Positions 16,719-25,928 of a stretch of 64,000 nt of DNA are shown in pieces. Position numbers and translations under genes: made by a program. Location of the stretch: positions 1,303,501-1,367,500 of the forward strand of contig JAYKKM010000228.1 of the NCBI GenBank assembly GCA_035772405.1, in the 5' to 3' direction. A model generated the notes under the pieces. That model ran no database searches and was not told the origin of the DNA. It saw nothing but the letters and a program-made list of their open reading frames with translations. The DNA is from Chrysogorgia sp. JL179-B06 (taxonomy: Eukaryota > Cnidaria > Anthozoa > Scleralcyonacea > Chrysogorgiidae). The stretch's first letter is position 1, and every line of letters begins with the position of its first letter.

Positions 16719-17819
16719 ATGGAACTTGGTGTGGAGACAGAACAAGGGTTGAGAGACATCTACTATAATCCCAAGACAGGGTACACTGGTGTAGAGAAGT
16801 TGTATCAACACGCATTGGGAGACGGATTGAGAGTAACTAGAAAAACAGTGAAAGAGTGGTTGACCACGCAGGATACTTACACTAGGTACAAACCCATTGT
16901 GAGAAAACATAAGCTCCGTGCGACCTTTGTTGATTACCTTGGTGAAGAGCTCCAAATGGACTTAGTGGACATGAGTAAGTACTCGAAACAGAACAAAGGG
17001 TATTATTGGATATTGACAGGCATTGAAATATTGAGTAGATACGCTTTTGGTATTGCGGTTTACAGAAAAGACACTGCTAACATGACTAAGGCTGTTGGAA
17101 AATTGTTGAATGATTTTAAAGATCGGTTTGGAGCCACGCCTAAGCTAGCACAATTTGATGATGGACTTGAATTCTACAACGTTGGGGTGAAAAGTTTGTT
17201 GAAAGAACACGACGTTAAATATTTCAGCGCTAAGAGTGACAAAAAGGCTGCTGTCGTCGAACGTTTTAATAGAAGTCTCAAGAATATTATGTGGAAGTAC
17301 TTTTACGCTCGTGGGACATACAAGTGGATTGACGCTCTTGACCAGTTTGTGGGTAATTACAATAGCAATGTGAATCGAAGCATTATGATGAAACCAAAGG
17401 ATGTCAATGAGTCGAACGAAGGTGAGGTGTGGACCACTTTGTTTGGTCACCAATTTGCAGACAACCCATTGCCGAAGTTTAAAGTTGGCGAGTCAGTGAG
17501 AATTAGTAAATACAAGAGCGTGTTCACAAAGGGCTATGAAGCTAACTTCACTGAAGAGCTGTTTAAAGTGGTGAGGGTTATTCGTGGTGATCCGAACGTG
17601 TACGAAATTGAGGACATAAGTGGTGAACAGATTATTGGGAAGTTTTATGAACAGGAACTGTCGCTGGTTAATAAACAAGTCGACGATGTGTACAGAGTTG
17701 AGAAGGTGTTGAAAAGAAAGAAAGTCAGAGGGAAGAAGATGGCGTTGGTTAAATGGTTAGGTTATGAGAGCAAACATAATTCGTGGATACCAGAAAGTGA
17801 TATTCAAAATGTAAGCTAA
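16719..17819 (+). CDS. int: Retroviral-type integrase with C-terminal chromodomain
   Basis: The enzyme inserts the element and explains the 6-bp duplication. I start at ATG 16719 in TTATATG context. A GTG 9 bp earlier is in frame but weaker. The catalytic D,D,E triad is visible: MDLVDMSKYS, LAQFDDGLEF, and AAVVERFNRSLKN. A helical N-terminal region (TGVEKLYQHAL, RKTVKEWLTTQDTYTRYKP) replaces a clear zinc site. The C-terminal ~45 residues (VYRVEKVLKRKKVRGKKM, VKWLGYESKHNSWIPESDI) are a chromodomain, which may steer integration. The frame is intact. Its last 60 bp are duplicated downstream at 18757-18816. Confidence 0.95.
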   Translation: MELGVETEQGLRDIYYNPKTGYTGVEKLYQHALGDGLRVTRKTVKEWLTTQDTYTRYKPIVRKHKLRATFVDYLGEELQMDLVDMSKYSKQNKGYYWILTGIEILSRYAFGIAVYRKDTANMTKAVGKLLNDFKDRFGATPKLAQFDDGLEFYNVGVKSLLKEHDVKYFSAKSDKKAAVVERFNRSLKNIMWKYFYARGTYKWIDALDQFVGNYNSNVNRSIMMKPKDVNESNEGEVWTTLFGHQFADNPLPKFKVGESVRISKYKSVFTKGYEANFTEELFKVVRVIRGDPNVYEIEDISGEQIIGKFYEQELSLVNKQVDDVYRVEKVLKRKKVRGKKMALVKWLGYESKHNSWIPESDIQNVS

Positions 17820-17825
17820 TGTAAT

Positions 17826-18758
17826 ATGGCTGAAGGTTGGGAAGGTTTCGACGACCTCAAGTTGGAGAGACTTAACGAACTAAATTATAGTATTGAGAAA
17901 GCAACTCAAGACCTCAAACTAGCTCGAGACGATCCAAACGTCACAGCTGACGAGAAAATTAGACTAATTAAAGTGGTGAGTGGGCTGGATCGCGAACGTG
18001 CTAAAAGATTGAGTCAACATATGGAGGAGGTTTTTAGCGATCTTACAACGTGGGCTAATGACAACGCAAGAGATCGTGAAGACGTCGCGAGGAGTGCGCC
18101 ATTGTTAGACACCACACATGCGGAGTACGTCGACATATTTGGACTAATGCCAATCGAGAACCGTGGGTTGAGTAGAGCGCTCAACCCAAGCGAGAGTGTG
18201 ACGCGTGAATCAAGAATAGGTGACACTGGTGCACTACAAATAGAAGCGGATCACTATCGAGACTTGATAAACGAAACGCATGAAAGAATAGTAGAGCTCG
18301 AGGGAAAAAACCTCGCGTTCACGGAGAACGAAGAGCTACTCGATCTATACGAGAGAATGATTGGACTTAAAAAGGCTAGAGACACGATTATTGAACAGCG
18401 ACAAATAGAAGAGGTTAGAGAGCAACAAGAAGTCGACATTGACAGATTGCAGAAGTTCAAGAAGTGGGCTAGAGAAAATATGGTTGGGTTTAGCGCTTTA
18501 GCGATTTCAGTGGCTGCAATTATAACAACTATTATTATCGCTGGGAGGTCTGCTGTTATGAAAGGCGCTATGGCCACGAGGTCATTCGCACAGGCTGTTA
18601 AGAACGCGATAACGAAGATGGGTCCATGGGCTGTTGGATTAGCTAACTTAGTTTACGACGCGCTGGTGGTAGGTGCAAAGGGTCTCGCTTGGTTGGCTCA
18701 AAATCTGTGGGTATTTGCAGTGACATTCGCGTGGCTTGCGTACAATTATTTAAACTGA
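17826..18758 (+). CDS. Polinton hydrophobic C-terminus protein, paralogue A (310 aa)
   Basis: The N-terminal 200 residues are acidic and helical with coiled-coil character (ENEELLDLYERMIGLKKARD, IEEVREQQEVDIDRLQ). The last ~110 are strongly hydrophobic with Gly/Ala/Trp (VGFSALAISVAAIITTIIIA, GPWAVGLANLVY, WLAQNLWVFAVTFAWLAYN), giving two to three membrane spans or membrane-active helices. Similar proteins recur in cnidarian Polinton-type elements. The role is unknown, perhaps membrane penetration or scaffolding. It is 6 bp after the integrase stop, starts in AATATGGCTG context, and is the 5' copy of a tandem duplication. Confidence 0.8.
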   Translation: MAEGWEGFDDLKLERLNELNYSIEKATQDLKLARDDPNVTADEKIRLIKVVSGLDRERAKRLSQHMEEVFSDLTTWANDNARDREDVARSAPLLDTTHAEYVDIFGLMPIENRGLSRALNPSESVTRESRIGDTGALQIEADHYRDLINETHERIVELEGKNLAFTENEELLDLYERMIGLKKARDTIIEQRQIEEVREQQEVDIDRLQKFKKWARENMVGFSALAISVAAIITTIIIAGRSAVMKGAMATRSFAQAVKNAITKMGPWAVGLANLVYDALVVGAKGLAWLAQNLWVFAVTFAWLAYNYLN

Positions 18759-18816
18759 AAGCAAACATAATTCGTGGGTACCAGAAAGTGATATTCAAAA
18801 TGTGAGCTAATGTAAT
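18757..18816 (+). pseudogene. Duplicated 3' end of the integrase gene (relic)
   Basis: About 60 bp here match the last codons and stop of the integrase plus the spacer (17766-17825), with GCAAACATAATTCGTGG and ATTCAAAATGT visible in both. The offset is 991 bp. This relic marks the breakpoint of the tandem duplication that made paralogues A and B. Confidence 0.9.
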
Positions 18817-20223
18817 ATGGCTGAAGGTGGGGAAGGTTTCGACGACCTCGAGATGGAGAACTTCGACAGACTTGATAGGTACACTGATGACCAAATAAAT
18901 GACGAACTCGAAAAACTCACTCAAGATTACAATTTACTTAGCGATAAGTACGTCGACGGTGACATACCAGACATTGAGCGCGTTAAGGTTGAGAAATTGT
19001 TTGAGAGAATGAATAGATTACAGGACGAACAGGAGAGAAGAGGGTTTCAAGAAACAGAGACGTCGTTTATCGACACTGACGATGGTAAGACGGTGACAAT
19101 AAGGGGGACTAACACAGAAGTCCCAGCGGTAGAGTTTGTTGAACAGGATACATATGGTGACGTCAATGACATAAGCTTCAGTATAGCTTTTGAAGAGGAG
19201 AGAGAAATTAAGAGAAGACTGGGTGAACTAAAAGCGTTCAACAAAGAGCCAACAAAAAATGAAGTAAAAAGAATCAAGCTAATAGATAAGAAAATACGTA
19301 AGTTGTATAAAAAAAGACTCGGTCGTGACGACACGTCAAGGAAAATAGTCAACAGGTCACAGGTTACGGACTCAGGGGCTATTCTTTTCAAACCGATGAT
19401 CGAAGATGGTAAATATGGGAAACCCAAACGAATTCTAATACCTGGGAAAAATGGTTTGATCTACAGTAAAGATAGGAGAAGTAAAAACGCGATTGAGCAG
19501 TTCAAACAGCTAATTGGTCAAATCCCTGAGAGTGTGGAGACAACAGCTACCACAACAGAGGTAATCCCAGATGACTTACCAGTAATTGAAACAAAAGTGG
19601 ACTATGTCGACATACCTGGGCTAACACCAGACGAAAACCGCGAAATGGGTGGTGTGCTTAATCCAAGTGATGGTGTGTTGCGTGAATCAAGAGTAGGTGA
19701 TGATGGTGCACTGCAAGCGCAGGCAGACCATTTTCAAGAAACGATAAATAAAACATCAGGCGAACTAGACGACGAGGACGACGAGAGTGTTATCTTTGAA
19801 TTGAGAGAACGCGTTGTAGGGCTTGAAGAAGCGCGAGACAGAACTATTGAGCAACGACAAGTAGAGGAAGTTAGAGAGCAACAAGAAGTTGACATTGACA
19901 GATTGCAGAAATTCAAGAAGTGGGCCAAAGAAAATATGGTTGGGTTGAGCGCTGTAGCAATTTCAGTGGCTGGAATTATAACAACAATTATTATCGCTGG
20001 AAGATCTGCTGTTATGAAAGGTGCTATGGCCACGAGGTCATTTGCACAGGCTGTTAAGAACGCGATAACGAAGATGGGTCCATGGGCTGTTGGGTTGGCT
20101 AACCTAGTTTACAACGCGTTGACGTTGGGTGCGAAGGGTCTCGCTTGGTTGGCTCAGAATCTGTGGGTACTCGCGGTGGTGCTTGCGTGGTTCGCTTATG
20201 ATTATTATAAGCTAAAACGGTAG
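18817..20223 (+). CDS. Polinton hydrophobic C-terminus protein, paralogue B (468 aa)
   Basis: The first ~10 residues (MAEGGEGFDDLEME) and the last ~200 match paralogue A closely, including QQEVDIDRLQKFKKWA and KNAITKMGPWAVGLANLVY. Between them lies about 160 aa of extra acidic/basic helical sequence (KLIDKKIRKLYKKRLGRDD, TTATTTEVIPDDLPVIETK) not present in A. So either B gained or A lost this block after the duplication. The start context AATATGGCTG is shared. It is followed 22 bp later by the major capsid gene. Confidence 0.8.
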   Translation: MAEGGEGFDDLEMENFDRLDRYTDDQINDELEKLTQDYNLLSDKYVDGDIPDIERVKVEKLFERMNRLQDEQERRGFQETETSFIDTDDGKTVTIRGTNTEVPAVEFVEQDTYGDVNDISFSIAFEEEREIKRRLGELKAFNKEPTKNEVKRIKLIDKKIRKLYKKRLGRDDTSRKIVNRSQVTDSGAILFKPMIEDGKYGKPKRILIPGKNGLIYSKDRRSKNAIEQFKQLIGQIPESVETTATTTEVIPDDLPVIETKVDYVDIPGLTPDENREMGGVLNPSDGVLRESRVGDDGALQAQADHFQETINKTSGELDDEDDESVIFELRERVVGLEEARDRTIEQRQVEEVREQQEVDIDRLQKFKKWAKENMVGLSAVAISVAGIITTIIIAGRSAVMKGAMATRSFAQAVKNAITKMGPWAVGLANLVYNALTLGAKGLAWLAQNLWVLAVVLAWFAYDYYKLKR

Positions 20224-20245
20224 TGACAAAACATATGTAAAGTAT

Positions 20246-21485
20246 ATGAACGTCACGTCAGCAGAATTGAGCCCTGGGTTTAGACGAGCGACCATGGGTG
20301 TCATAAGAGGGACGAGAACGCAGCACGTCATCACGTTGAACCCTAATAAGGTCAGTCCTGGTGAGGAACTTTACATTGATGTACCGAAGCTCAAGGTTAG
20401 TAGCTGTTTGGTGCCTGGATCGTTGGGCTTAGTGTTTGACTTTAAGAACGCGAATGACAAAAGTTGGTTCTTGAACAATGTCAGCAAATTACTTTGTGAG
20501 AAACTTGTTGTGAGACTAGCTGGAGAAACTGTGTATGACAACACTGGGGAAAATTACACTGGTGTTTATCGCGACCTTTGGGAGAGCGCCACTGCACGAG
20601 ACCAAATGATTGACTATGGCGTTGGCTCTGAAAACTTGAGAAAGTTAATTTCTAAGGATGACAGTGGCGCGACAAGTGGAAACGTTGCTAAAGTTAGTGA
20701 CGCGTTGATGTTTAGTGTGATTGGAACGAAACAGCGGATTAAGCTTGGTAAAATCATGGATGACCATGGGTTGTACGCTCCTTTTAGCATGAACAACAAC
20801 TTGCAGTATGTGATCACACTTCCAAAGGCCACAGACATCATGGTGGCGCAAACCAACGAAAGTGTGGGTGGGTATACCCTGGAGAACCTCGAGCTTGAGT
20901 ATGAAACGATCGATAATCAGGAGCTCTCTGATGAAATAACGTCGGGCTATGCAAGTGGTCGTAGTTTGTCATATGAGCACGTCACGTTGATGAAAACCAC
21001 TGAATGGGATAAAGGCACAACCATTGTGAACGAGAATGTTAATCTACCAAGAAAAAGCATGAAGGCGATTGTGTTGTTATTCACGAATAAGGTGCGAACA
21101 GACAGTGAGGAGTTTCTTTACCCAAATATCGAGAGTGTTAGAGTCACAATTGAAGGTGTGCCAAATAGCGTGTACTCACAAGGCATTCCGAAATCGAAGT
21201 TCTACGCAGAAGCGAAACGACTGTTTGGGTTGGGTGAAGAACACGCTCAGTTCATGACCATACAGAAGTTCTACCAAAGCGGTTTTGCGCATGGTCATTG
21301 ACTTGAGGAGCGTTCAAGATAATTACAACGTCGCCACTGGCAAGAAAATTGTGAACACACAATCTGGCGTGCTTCTTGAGATCACTAAAAAAGCGACGGC
21401 TGCAAATGTTATGTGTAGGGTGTTTGTGATGAGTGATGGGTTGGTCAACTTCATGAACAATGGGCTGCAATCAATCCAGTATTAA
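20246..21485 (+). CDS. Major capsid protein (double jelly-roll type), frameshifted near the C-terminus
   Basis: The protein should form the trimeric capsomers of a Polinton particle. The ORF 20246-21301 (351 aa) has the family look: N-terminal PGEELYIDVPKLKVSSCLVP, NNVSKLLCEKLVVRLAGETV, then GKIMDDHGLYAPFSMNNN and ESVRVTIEGVPNSVYSQGI. The conserved tail continues in the +1 frame from about 21287 to 21485 (MVIDLRSVQDN and FVMSDGLVNFMNNGLQSIQY). The switch is near 21284-21290, at GGTTTTGCGC. It is either decay, an indel in the assembly, or programmed +1 shifting. The start is in AGTATATG context. Family: adintovirus/Polinton MCP, by pattern. Confidence 0.85.
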
Positions 21486-21500
21486 ATCAAACGCAATTTA

Positions 21501-22100
21501 ATGGAGACTCCGTTTAATGCGTTAATTGTTGGGATGACAGCTTGTGGTAAGACACACTACCTACTCAACACGTTGGAATCTGAGTATCGTGGTAAGTTTG
21601 ACTACATTGTGTTGATTTGTCCTACTTTCGAGTGGAACAAAGCGTATCAAGATTGGAAATATGTACGTGACCCTGACGTGCTAGCGATAGACTGTGCGCA
21701 AGACAATGTTGACGCTGTTCTCAAGTGTGTAACTAACATTTTTAAAGGCACTAACACTCTGATTGTGTTGGACGACTGTGCAAGTGGGCAGGACGTCAAG
21801 AATAGGACTAGTCAATTGGTCAACTTGGCTTTTAGTGCGCGACATTTTATGTTGAGCGTTATTGTCATCACACAACAACTGACGTCGATCGCAAAACCGT
21901 ATAGAGAAAACATAAGTAAGCTTGTTTGCTTTTACTGTCCGAGCAGGAGTGACATGAAAGTTGTTATTGACGATTACCTTGGACACATTAGCAAAGAAGA
22001 AGCATCGGTGATTTTGACCGCGTTAAAAAATCACAAGTACGCTAGACTCGAAATCTCACTGCGCTATCCATACAGTTACGAAGTTGTTGTTCCGCAATAA
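21501..22100 (+). CDS. A32/FtsK-type DNA-packaging ATPase
   Basis: The 199-aa product should power packaging of element DNA into particles. Walker A is NALIVGMTACGKTHYLLNTL at the N-terminus. Walker B is NTLIVLDDCAS. The sensor region is SVIVITQQLTSIAKPYRENI. The size and motif spacing fit the HerA/FtsK packaging ATPases of Polintons and large DNA viruses. The frame is intact. It starts in TTTAATG context 15 bp after the capsid gene, the usual MCP-ATPase neighbourhood. Confidence 0.93.
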   Translation: METPFNALIVGMTACGKTHYLLNTLESEYRGKFDYIVLICPTFEWNKAYQDWKYVRDPDVLAIDCAQDNVDAVLKCVTNIFKGTNTLIVLDDCASGQDVKNRTSQLVNLAFSARHFMLSVIVITQQLTSIAKPYRENISKLVCFYCPSRSDMKVVIDDYLGHISKEEASVILTALKNHKYARLEISLRYPYSYEVVVPQ

Positions 22101-22103
22101 AAT

Positions 22104-22616
22104 ATGGGTATAAGTAATAGCGTGATGGTGAAACGCAAAAGTGAAGAAAACCCCACGATTGAGGAATTAGTTGAGGAAACCGCCGACACTCCGACTGTGG
22201 AAGACGACATCGACGTTAAGAGAGCTGAATTAATAAGACTGTCTGGCGATGGTGTGGTAAGTCAGTCTGAAGCGTACATAAAAAAAGCGTCTGCAAAGGT
22301 TGTCGACAAAATATGGCGCCAATACGAGTTGAAGAGAATGGAAATTGCGAACGCCTTTCTCACTGACTTGTTAATCAGCAAATTCGCTAGCTTACTAGAT
22401 GGGTTGAACGCTATAGAGAACCCTGACGAACTAAACGACGAGTTGCAAAAAGACCCGCTACTAAAGAAAGACGTTGAAAGCATTGTCGCGGTCGTGACAC
22501 CGTACGTGCCTTTCTTGGGTTTGTTGTCGGGAGGAATCACAACGTCGAAATATGTGTACGACCACCATTTTAGAGGCGAGGCGACAAACACTGAGAGTAG
22601 TGAACAAACGGACTAA
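22104..22616 (+). CDS. Small putatively myristoylated protein, 170 aa
   Basis: The N-terminus MGISNSVMVKRK fits the myristoylation pattern (Gly2, Ser6). An acidic segment (NPTIEELVEETADTPTVEDD) is followed by a long helical region and a short hydrophobic C-terminal part (IVAVVTPYVPFLGLLSGG). It is 3 bp from the ATPase stop with AAAATATGGG at the start and ends 38 bp before the right TIR. Likely a virion-associated protein. No family was recognised. Confidence 0.7.
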   Translation: MGISNSVMVKRKSEENPTIEELVEETADTPTVEDDIDVKRAELIRLSGDGVVSQSEAYIKKASAKVVDKIWRQYELKRMEIANAFLTDLLISKFASLLDGLNAIENPDELNDELQKDPLLKKDVESIVAVVTPYVPFLGLLSGGITTSKYVYDHHFRGEATNTESSEQTD

Positions 22617-22654
22617 TCAATTATTAATAGGTGGCAATAATCTAATTTGCATAA

Positions 22655-23399
22655 CGGGTGGCAATTTTATCACGCGTGAGACACTTTTACAACACACAAA
22701 TTTGTAAAAGCGTTGAGACGACCATTTTTCTTAAATACGATTTGACAAATTTGCGAAAGCGCTGAAGCGACTATTTTCCTAAATGCTATTTGACACAAAT
22801 TTGCGAAAGTGTTGAAACGACTGTTTCTCTAAATGTAGTTTGACATAAATTTGCGAGACTGTGACTCTCAATAATCAGTGGGGTGGTACCCATGAGAAAA
22901 ACGATCAGCGAGTGGTGGTCAGAAATGTGTCTTGATTTTTTGTGAGGATTTTCTTTCAGACACAATGTGAGTTTCTGTCTCTCGTTAGGACTCTCAATAA
23001 TTAGTGGGGTGGTACCCATGAGAAAAACGATCAGTGAGTGGTGGTCAGAAATGTGTCTTGATTTCTTGTGAGGATTTTCTTTCAGACATAATGTGAGTTA
23101 GTGCAGAGAGTGCAGGGTCTGCAAGATTATTTGATGTGTGTGAGAGTGCTGAAAAAATGTCAAATTTACGGCGAAAAGCTACTTGGTACATATTCGATGG
23201 GCGTTTAGCCTAATTAATGATCACTGTAGTAGTATAGAGAGTGGGGTTGCGAGCTTATTCGACGTCGGACACGCGTGAGGGTGTTGAGACAGCGCCAAAT
23301 TTATTCCGAGTCGCGACTTGGTATAAATTTGGCGCTGTTTCGGCACTCACGCGCGTGTTTGAGGTCGATTGAGCTCGCAGCCCCACTCTCTATACTACT
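22655..23399. repeat. Polinton right terminal inverted repeat
   Basis: It is the inverted copy of 4887-5627, starting inside at CGGGTGGCAATTTTATC and ending at CTATACTACT. It contains mirror copies of the 50-bp units, the 126-bp tandem pair and the terminal palindrome. Confidence 0.95.
23228..23399. repeat. 172-bp terminal palindrome at the right Polinton end
   Basis: It has the same fold as at 4887-5058, with the GAGTCGCGACTTGG centre and outer arms AGTAGTATAGAGAG/CTCTCTATACTACT. One arm position differs from the left copy (GGGGTTGC against GGGGCTGC). Confidence 0.9.
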
Positions 23400-23405
23400 A
23401 ATGTC
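23400..23405. repeat. Polinton target-site duplication, right copy
   Basis: AATGTC follows the last TIR base. It matches the left copy AATGTT in five of six positions. Confidence 0.85.
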
Positions 23406-23950
23406 GACACCCATTGCTTCGGTGGTCCAAAAATCAGAGAGATCGATAGGTTTAGAATACTGGACGTGAAATACTCTCTTTTCTTGCTGAACTTCACCAG
23501 GTGTTGCTCCAAAGATCACCCAACCGAGGGGGGAGGTGTCGTGCTACGATATTACCAACTCGCTTCGTTTCTCCGGTGTGCATAAAAGCATGATCAATAC
23601 CAATTAGCATGTCTACTGGGCCGCTTTCTCTGTAAATCTTTGTTCCCGAAAGGCCAATACGTTCGACAATGTTCTTTTCTTTGATCTTGGCTATGTTGTC
23701 GCTAATACAAGGTATTCCAATTGCTTTTACTGCATGTAAACTTTCCACCAGTCTCCATCGAAGTCATAGGAACTCGATAGACTTTCGTTGTCAATTCTTC
23801 TTCTTCTCCACCTACTTTCTTGATAGTTACAGATACATCTTTGCCGGATAGTCCGAGATCGTTCGCTATTTCCATCCGAATCAAACTTATTTGGGCTCCG
23901 GAGTCCAATAGAATGTTTCGATCCTTGTTGTTGTAAATCATTCTGCCCAC
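23406..23950 (-). pseudogene. BEL/Pao aspartic protease and proximal pol (element 1)
   Basis: On the minus strand the retroviral-type protease is seen with NILLDSGAQISLIRMEIAND (active-site DSG) in 23702-23950. It continues in other frames with ESLHAVKAIGIPCISDNIA and LIGIDHAFMHTG, then KPIDLSDFWTTEAMGVDI at the Polinton border. This is the normal BEL/Pao order: protease, linker with a FW..E box, RT. At least two frameshifts separate these pieces. The frame then resumes at 4886. Confidence 0.8.
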
Positions 23951-25377
23951 CTATTTTTGCTGAAATCACTGGTAGCATTGCCTCTTGGTTGCCTGTCATC
24001 GCTGCAACTCCATGATGTAACTGATGGGTTTGCTGAGTGCAAAAGCGTGTGATGATGGTATTTACACTGAACACCATTCGTTTGCTGGGTGCATTGCTTC
24101 CTTCTTGTACAGTTAGATGCTCTGTGATCCCTTCCAGCTTTCGTAAGACAGCTGAAGCATGCATGGTTTCCCTTTACTTTCTTCATGCGCTCATCTGGAC
24201 TCATTGACTTGAATCGTTCGCACTGATCTACCCCCAACATTTATGAGGTTTCTTCTGATCGTTTCCGTCGGTTGAAAAGTGATTGATCGATCTTGAATAA
24301 TTATTACTTGGATTTCTTAACGGTGCTGTCGCGCGCATTCTAGATTTCATCTCAGTTACCATCCAATTCATGAGGCTTTGCACAGTTGCGGTTTTTCCTT
24401 CTTTTTCTAACTCGCGCGACCAGATCTTTCGGTCGTCAATGGACATATTTTGCTCAATGAGTGACAACATATGGTTGTTGTCCATGTCGTGCGGACGGTC
24501 AATTTCTTTCATGGTGTTATAACTGAGCTTAACCAGGTGAACTAGATCACAGAACCTTGCGTCTTCAGCTTCTTTGAGGGGTCGAAACTTGGAAATATCT
24601 TGAGTTATCGTATCCGAGACGAATCGGGGATTTCCATAGATTGAATCTAAATACTGCCAAGCCGCGTCGTAATCCGATCCAATTCCTTTGATTAATTCGA
24701 GAAGCTTTCCTTGTAAACAAGCGCGTAGAAATGTTACTGAATCTCTCTTGCTATACCTCGACTCGATAGCGTGTTTGAAATCAGCGCGAAATATCGTGTG
24801 TTCTCTGACATCTCCATTAAATTTAGGCATCTTTGGTTTCTCCATTTTAAAACTGCACCATTCGACTTGAGGCGAATTGTGACTGGTTTTAGCTATCGTA
24901 TTGTTTGTTGACAGATGTGATACAGACGCATAATTATACCCTTGACCTTGTTCACTTGAATTAACTTCATTTCTGGCTGTTACTGGTATCACTTGTATCT
25001 TTAGCAAGCTCTGTTGCGGTTTCTTTTGGACTTTCTTTTGTTTGGCTTTCCACACTCGGTTGACTTTGTAAAGTGCTACTTATATAATCCTTGGCTCTTA
25101 TCTTCAGTTGTATAAACTTTTGATGGCAGTCGTCCATCCACGCATCTTGGGTATCAAATTCTTCTCCGTCCTCAAGAAACTGTATACACACATCGAGTTT
25201 CGCTACTAAATCGCTGTATAAACCTTCAAGGTTCGCGAGAGATTCCCGAATCTCCGCTGTCGGTCTGCTTGCCTGTAGTAAAATAACCAAACCATTTCCC
25301 GCTCTTGTGAGATTAGACTTTGCGGTGCGCCTTTTTTTCTTCGCTTCGTTTAGAGCCTCTGTCTCCGTATTACTCAT
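23938..25377 (-). pseudogene. BEL/Pao gag with zinc knuckle (element 1)
   Basis: Three minus-strand pieces make the gag: 24967-25377 (start MSNTETEALNEAKKKRRTA, helical), 24228-25055 (PKMPKFNGDVREHTIFRADF, YLDSIYGNPRFVSDTI, MNWMVTEMKSRMRATAPLR: the BEL/Pao capsid region) and 23938-24240 with the nucleic-acid-binding finger CFSCLTKAGRDHRASNC. The frame changes between pieces, so it is degenerate. The protein would package element RNA. Confidence 0.85.
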
Positions 25378-25815
25378 TCTGAATTATCTCCCTGTTTTAA
25401 ACCCGTGGTTAGTAGAAATCGAATTTATGGTCCGCTGGAGTTTGACACGCAATCATATGAACATGAACAGCTCGTTAATCGTATAAGTTAAACGATTTTA
25501 ATTTGAATTTATTCGATCTATATTAAAGAATTACAAAAGTTATTTAGTCCTATGAATGATAATAATTAGTTCTATAATCACCTTCTACTCACTTCTGTGA
25601 CGGCTGTTCATTTCAACGTAAAATTAACACATAAAATATCCTTTAATCTGTTCCTTCTGACTGGTTAGCTTGACCTGTCAGTGTTTCTATTAACTATGGC
25701 TTGACTGGTTAGACCTAAACCTAGACTGTAATCTGATACTTTATTACGCGTTAGATATTAATTATTAGTATTATGATTTATGCAAATTTGTTCTCAGTGT
25801 CAATACAACGAAACA
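25378..25815 (-). other. 5' leader and possible LTR of BEL/Pao element 1
   Basis: There is no ORF here. The stretch lies directly upstream of the gag start of the antisense element, where a leader and 5' LTR are expected. It is A/T-rich. The matching 3' LTR is not in the window (the distal pol runs off the left edge), so LTR borders cannot be fixed. Confidence 0.4.
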
Positions 25816-25928
25816 TAATTTATTCATCTAAATCTGAATGCTGTCTTCAAATTTTGCAGCAAATTAAAAGTTATAGCTTTCGCTAAATTGGATATATGCT
25901 TCTTCATACCTTTTGTAAGAAATAACCA

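Larger units (their letters stand above)
4887..23399. mobile_element. Polinton/Maverick self-synthesising DNA transposon, 18,513 bp
   Basis: Polintons are virus-like DNA transposons that encode their own protein-primed polymerase, integrase and virion proteins. This copy has 741/745-bp TIRs starting AGT and ending ACT, a 6-bp target duplication, and the core set PolB, integrase, packaging ATPase, major capsid and a minor capsid candidate. It also carries genes that are not part of the core: thymidine kinase and a BRO-N/nuclease fusion. No adenain-like (Ulp1-type) protease was recognised. TIRs are nearly identical over their outer ~290 bp, so the insertion is fairly recent. Three virion-type genes carry single frameshifts, so this copy may be able to replicate its DNA and integrate but not build a normal particle. 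Confidence 0.95.
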
